Below, piece by piece: positions 6,128 to 9,044 of a stretch of 9,044 nt of DNA. Below the pieces are notes generated by a model. It made no database searches. It worked only from the letters and a program-made list of their open reading frames with translations, and was not told where the DNA came from. The stretch is taken from the NCBI GenBank assembly GCA_023391895.1, contig JAEWAC010000437.1:1-9044 (forward strand), written 5' to 3'. Numbering within the stretch: the stretch's first letter is position 1; every line of letters begins with the position of its first letter. The position numbers and the translations under genes were made by a program. Source of the DNA: Bacteroidota bacterium. GTDB lineage: Bacteria > Bacteroidota > Bacteroidia > Chitinophagales > Chitinophagaceae.

Positions 6128-8467
6128 TTAGGGTCTGTTGGTTCGTTTCAGCCGTTTCCACCAGGGTGATCTTCTCACTTCTTCTGCCGTGGCGGTCTGT
6201 ATTTTGATCTGTGCATCTACAACGGCAATGGTGGCCATATTGACAATACTACGTACCGAGCTGCCCAGTTGCAATATGTGCACCGGCTTTTTCAGTCCTA
6301 ACAAAATCGGGCCAATGGCATCGGCCGCACCTACCTCCTTCAGCAGGTTGTAGGCTATGTTGCCGGCGGCCAGGTTGGGGAAGATCAGGGTGTTCACGTC
6401 TTTATTGGCCAGCTCCGAAAAAGGATAGTTTTCCTTCATCAACTCTTTGTTGAACGCCACGCTCGCCTGCATTTCCCCATCCACAACCAGGTTGGGCATT
6501 TTTTCTTTTACCAGTTGCCGGGCCCGGGCTACCAGTTTGGCTTCTGGCGAATCGCTGGTGCCAAAGTTGGAATAACTGAGCATGGCAATGCGAGGCGTTA
6601 CGTTAAAGTTGGCGACCTCGCGGGCGGCCAGCAGGGTAATCTCGGCCAGTTCTTCTGCTGTGGGGTTAAAGTTAACCGTAGTATCAGCCAGGAAAAGCGG
6701 TCCTTTTTTGGTGAGCATCAGGTACATACCCGCAATACGGCTGGTGCCTTCCTCGGTACCGATGATCTGAATGGCCGGCCGAATGGTGTCGGGATAATTT
6801 TTGGTTAGGCCGGAGATCATGGCATCGGCATCGCCGGTTTCCACCATCATACAACCAAAGTGGTTGCGGTCTTTCATTATCTTTTTGGCCTCGTAGTAAT
6901 TAATTCCCTTGCGCTGGCGCTTGGCAAAGAACAACTCGCTGTAGTAGTTGCGCTTTTCCTTCATGGCATCGCTGCGGGGATCAAAAATGGGTAAACCTTC
7001 TATGTCAATGGCATTGGCGGCGGCAATGGTGCGGATCTTGGTTTCATCACCCAATAAAATGGGGTAACCAATGCCTTCGTCATATAAGATTTGGGCAGCC
7101 TTTAAAATCTTGATGTTATCGGCTTCGGCAAATACAATACGCTTGGGGTCGCGCCGGGCACGGGCACCAATCACCCGCATTACCTGGTTGTCCAGTCCCA
7201 GGCGGCTGTTCAGTTCGTTTACATACGCATCCCAGTCGGTAATGGGTTTTTGAGCCACACCGCTTTCCATGGCTGCTTTGGCAACAGCGGGAGCTACGGT
7301 GGCCAGCAGGCGGGGGTCCAAGGGTTTGGGAATAATGTATTCCGGGCCAAAGGTGATGGTCTTTACATTGTAGGCCAGGTTGACAATATCCGGCACTGGC
7401 GATTTGGTCAGGTCGGCCAAGGCCCGCACCGCGGCCAGTTTCATGGCTTCGTTGATCTGCGTGGCCCTTACATCCAGCGCACCGCGAAAAATGTAAGGAA
7501 AGCCCAGTACGTTGTTGACCTGGTTGGGAAAATCGGAGCGGCCGGTCGCCATAATGATATCCTTGCGGGCCGAAGTGGCTTCCACCCAGCCAATTTCGGG
7601 GTCAGGGTTGGCCATAGCAAACACCACGGGGTTTTTAGCCATGCTGCGTACCATATCGGCTGTGACCACATTGCCCACGCTCAGGCCCAAAAACACATCG
7701 GCATCTTTCAGGGCTGTAGCCAGGGTGGCATCGGGCTTGGCATTGGCAAACTGCCGCTTAAAGGCCTCCAGGTCGTCGCGGTCTTTATGCAGGGGACCGT
7801 TGATGTCAAATACACAAAAGTTTTCCGGGCGGGCACCCAGGCCTACATATAGTTGTATACAAGCCATGGCCGCGGCACCGGCACCGTTTACCACAAAGCG
7901 TACTTTGTCTATTTTTTTCTTTTGCAGATGCAGGGCGTTCAGCAAGGCGGCCGAAGAAATAATGGCCGTGCCGTGCTGGTCGTCGTGCATCACCGGGATG
8001 GACAACTGCTCTTTTAAAGACTTTTCAATATGAAAACATTCCGGCGACTTGATGTCTTCCAGGTTAATGCCGCCAAATGTGGGCTCCAGCGCCTTTACAA
8101 TCTGTACAAATTTTTCAGGATCGTTTTCATTGATCTCAATGTCAAAAACATCGATGTCAGCAAAAATTTTAAACAAAACGCCTTTTCCTTCCATCACGGG
8201 CTTACTGGCCTCGGGGCCAATATCGCCCAGGCCCAGTACGGCCGTACCGTTTGAAATAACGGCTACCAGGTTGCCTTTGGCGGTGTATTTATAAACGTTT
8301 TCTTTATGGGCGGCAATTTCCTTGCAAGGCTCGGCTACGCCGGGAGAGTAAGCTAAAGAAAGGTCGCGCTGGGTTTTTGCTTCTTTGGTCGGCATCACCT
8401 CGATTTTACCGGGTCTGCCTTTTTCGTGGTATTCTAATGCTTGTTGTTTTCTGAGTTCGTTCTGCAT
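6128..8467 (-). CDS. maeB: Malic enzyme with phosphotransacetylase-like C-terminal domain
   Basis: The enzyme oxidatively decarboxylates malate to pyruvate and CO2 with reduction of NAD(P), in the cytoplasm. The 779-residue protein has the MaeB layout. The malic enzyme part (1 to about 430) includes SLAYSPGVAEPC with Tyr40, GDIGPEASKPVMEGKGVLFK with the general-base Lys95, metal ligands in NLEDIKSP (Glu137, Asp138) and HDDQHGTA (Asp162), and the nucleotide-binding VNGAGAAAMACI (about 193-204). The phosphotransacetylase-like part (about 440-765) includes IVFAEAD, DADAMISGLTKNYPDT, LADTTVNFNP, SYSNFGTSDSPEAK and VDGEMQASVAF. In characterised relatives this domain is thought to be regulatory rather than a working transacetylase. 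Length is similar to E. coli MaeB. NADP use is usual for the family but I cannot prove cofactor choice from the sequence. The ATG follows an in-frame TGA two codons upstream, which fixes the start. It is the first gene of the probable operon maeB-mlaE-mlaF-hydrolase. Confidence 0.95.
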   Translation of the reverse strand: MQNELRKQQALEYHEKGRPGKIEVMPTKEAKTQRDLSLAYSPGVAEPCKEIAAHKENVYKYTAKGNLVAVISNGTAVLGLGDIGPEASKPVMEGKGVLFKIFADIDVFDIEINENDPEKFVQIVKALEPTFGGINLEDIKSPECFHIEKSLKEQLSIPVMHDDQHGTAIISSAALLNALHLQKKKIDKVRFVVNGAGAAAMACIQLYVGLGARPENFCVFDINGPLHKDRDDLEAFKRQFANAKPDATLATALKDADVFLGLSVGNVVTADMVRSMAKNPVVFAMANPDPEIGWVEATSARKDIIMATGRSDFPNQVNNVLGFPYIFRGALDVRATQINEAMKLAAVRALADLTKSPVPDIVNLAYNVKTITFGPEYIIPKPLDPRLLATVAPAVAKAAMESGVAQKPITDWDAYVNELNSRLGLDNQVMRVIGARARRDPKRIVFAEADNIKILKAAQILYDEGIGYPILLGDETKIRTIAAANAIDIEGLPIFDPRSDAMKEKRNYYSELFFAKRQRKGINYYEAKKIMKDRNHFGCMMVETGDADAMISGLTKNYPDTIRPAIQIIGTEEGTSRIAGMYLMLTKKGPLFLADTTVNFNPTAEELAEITLLAAREVANFNVTPRIAMLSYSNFGTSDSPEAKLVARARQLVKEKMPNLVVDGEMQASVAFNKELMKENYPFSELANKDVNTLIFPNLAAGNIAYNLLKEVGAADAIGPILLGLKKPVHILQLGSSVRSIVNMATIAVVDAQIKIQTATAEEVRRSPWWKRLKRTNRP

Positions 8468-8625
8468 ACATCATTTTTATTCTGTAGCAACAGCTCCGTT
8501 TTCAGCAACTTCGGTCGTGCTGCACACCTGTACTACATGGCCTTATATGGCAAATCAGGGCGCAAAATACAAATTAATACGAGCCTGCTGCATTTCTGCC
8601 GTTCATCAAAAAAAAGCGGTAAGGA

Positions 8626-8656
8626 TTTGCTTTATTCCAAAATGTTTATACTTTAG
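8626..8656 (+). promoter_or_regulatory. Predicted promoter of the right-edge ABC ATPase gene
   Basis: TTTG at 8626-8629 and TACTTTAG at 8649-8656 are separated by 19 bases. This fits the Bacteroidota promoter pattern TTG, about 17-23 bases, TAnnTTTG, with one mismatch in the -7 element. Transcription would begin near 8662, inside the inverted repeat that follows. Confidence 0.5.
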
Positions 8657-8682
8657 TAGTGTACTATTGAAGTAGTACACTA
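8657..8682. promoter_or_regulatory. Operator-like perfect inverted repeat
   Basis: TAGTGTACTA (8657-8666) and TAGTACACTA (8673-8682) are exact reverse complements separated by six bases (TTGAAG). There is no T run, and the repeat ends 12 bases before the ATG of the ABC ATPase gene, so a protein-binding site is more likely than a terminator. The half-site AGTGTA...TACACT resembles operators I recall for YtrA-subfamily GntR repressors, which often control ABC transporter operons. That assignment is inference. Confidence 0.7.
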
Positions 8683-8694
8683 AAACAGCTGCTT

Positions 8695-9044
8695 ATGATT
8701 CATATTCAAAACCTCCACTTCAGCTACCGGAAACAAAAGGTTTTTGATGGCCTGAGCCTGACCTTTTCGCCGGGGCATATTTATGGCCTGCTGGGCAAAA
8801 ACGGCACGGGCAAGTCTACTTTGCTTAAAAACATGGCCGGGCTGGTTTTTCCCAAAAGCGGTCACCTGGAGGTAAACGGCTATGTGCCGGCCCATCGGCG
8901 CCCGGGCTTTTTGCAGGATATTTTTATGGTGCCGGAAGAGTTTTACCTGCCCAATATTTCGCTGCAGGAATTTATCAAATATGAGGCGCCTTTTTACCCC
9001 CGGTTCAGCCAGGGTCAGTTTGAAAAGTGCATACAGGCCTTTGA
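8695..9044 (+). CDS. ABC transporter ATP-binding protein, 3' end missing
   Basis: An open frame runs from ATG at 8695-8697 off the right edge; 116 residues are visible. It begins MIHIQNLHFSYRKQKVFDGL, a standard ABC ATPase opening with the A-loop aromatic at Tyr11. Walker A GKNGTGKST is at 34-42, followed by LLKNMAGLVFPKSGHLEVNG. Where the Q-loop falls, the sequence is IFMVPEEFYLPNISLQEFI (76-94), with Glu in place of the usual Gln. This kind of Q-loop is common, to my knowledge, in YtrB- and ABC-2-type exporter ATPases. Signature and Walker B motifs lie beyond the window. It is divergent from maeB (227-base spacer) and follows an operator-like palindrome, so a regulated export system is likely. 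The permease, and perhaps a GntR-family regulator, would be expected just outside the window. Confidence 0.92.
   Translation, partial: MIHIQNLHFSYRKQKVFDGLSLTFSPGHIYGLLGKNGTGKSTLLKNMAGLVFPKSGHLEVNGYVPAHRRPGFLQDIFMVPEEFYLPNISLQEFIKYEAPFYPRFSQGQFEKCIQAF

Noticed and set aside
7250..7852. + strand open frame (200 codons) opposite maeB
   Set aside because: The minus-strand protein has intact catalytic motifs through the same stretch; the plus-strand translation has no recognisable features.
8680..8895. Minus-strand 71-codon frame
   Set aside because: It overlaps the start of the + strand ABC ATPase gene, whose Walker A motif is unmistakable.

Overview
The window looks like chromosomal DNA from a member of the Bacteroidota, probably a Chitinophagaceae-like soil or rhizosphere bacterium. 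This is an inference from several features: a DUF4476-type protein, promoter matches of the TAnnTTTG type rather than E. coli -10/-35 boxes, weak or absent Shine-Dalgarno sequences, an unassigned outer-membrane barrel protein, and protein sequences of Bacteroidota character. Only housekeeping or ordinary genes were found. There is no rRNA, tRNA, CRISPR array, transposase, phage gene or recognisable defence system.

Layout, left to right. (1) Positions 2-562 hold the 3' part of a + strand gene encoding a DUF4476 protein. It is cut by the window edge and followed by a strong intrinsic terminator. (2) Positions 703-2109, minus strand, encode a secreted protein that is probably an outer-membrane beta-barrel of unknown function. 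(3) Positions 2110-2736 have no gene but are full of degenerate inverted and direct repeats, a GC-rich hairpin and a REP-like palindrome. A diverged copy of one repeat unit also lies at 619-696 on the other side of the barrel gene. (4) Positions 2737-3612, minus strand, are sucD (succinyl-CoA ligase alpha subunit), with its own terminator and a possible promoter. (5) Positions 3719-8467, minus strand, form a compact co-directional group transcribed in the order maeB (malic enzyme with a phosphotransacetylase-like domain), mlaE-type permease, mlaF-type ATPase, alpha/beta hydrolase. The gaps are 21, 106 and 17 bases, so an operon is likely. (6) From 8695 to the right edge, on the + strand, is the start of an ABC transporter ATPase. 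It is preceded by a perfect 10-base inverted repeat that overlaps the predicted transcription start, an arrangement typical of repressor control.

How the genes fit together. SucD and MaeB are central carbon enzymes: a TCA step, and malate to pyruvate with reducing power. MlaE and MlaF are the membrane and motor parts of a lipid-trafficking ABC importer of the Mla/Ttg2 type. The substrate-binding MCE (MlaD) subunit normally found with them is absent here, and a small alpha/beta hydrolase occupies the next position. The most informative non-coding observations are the repeat cluster at 2260-2640 with its relative at 619-696, and the operator-like palindrome at 8657-8682.
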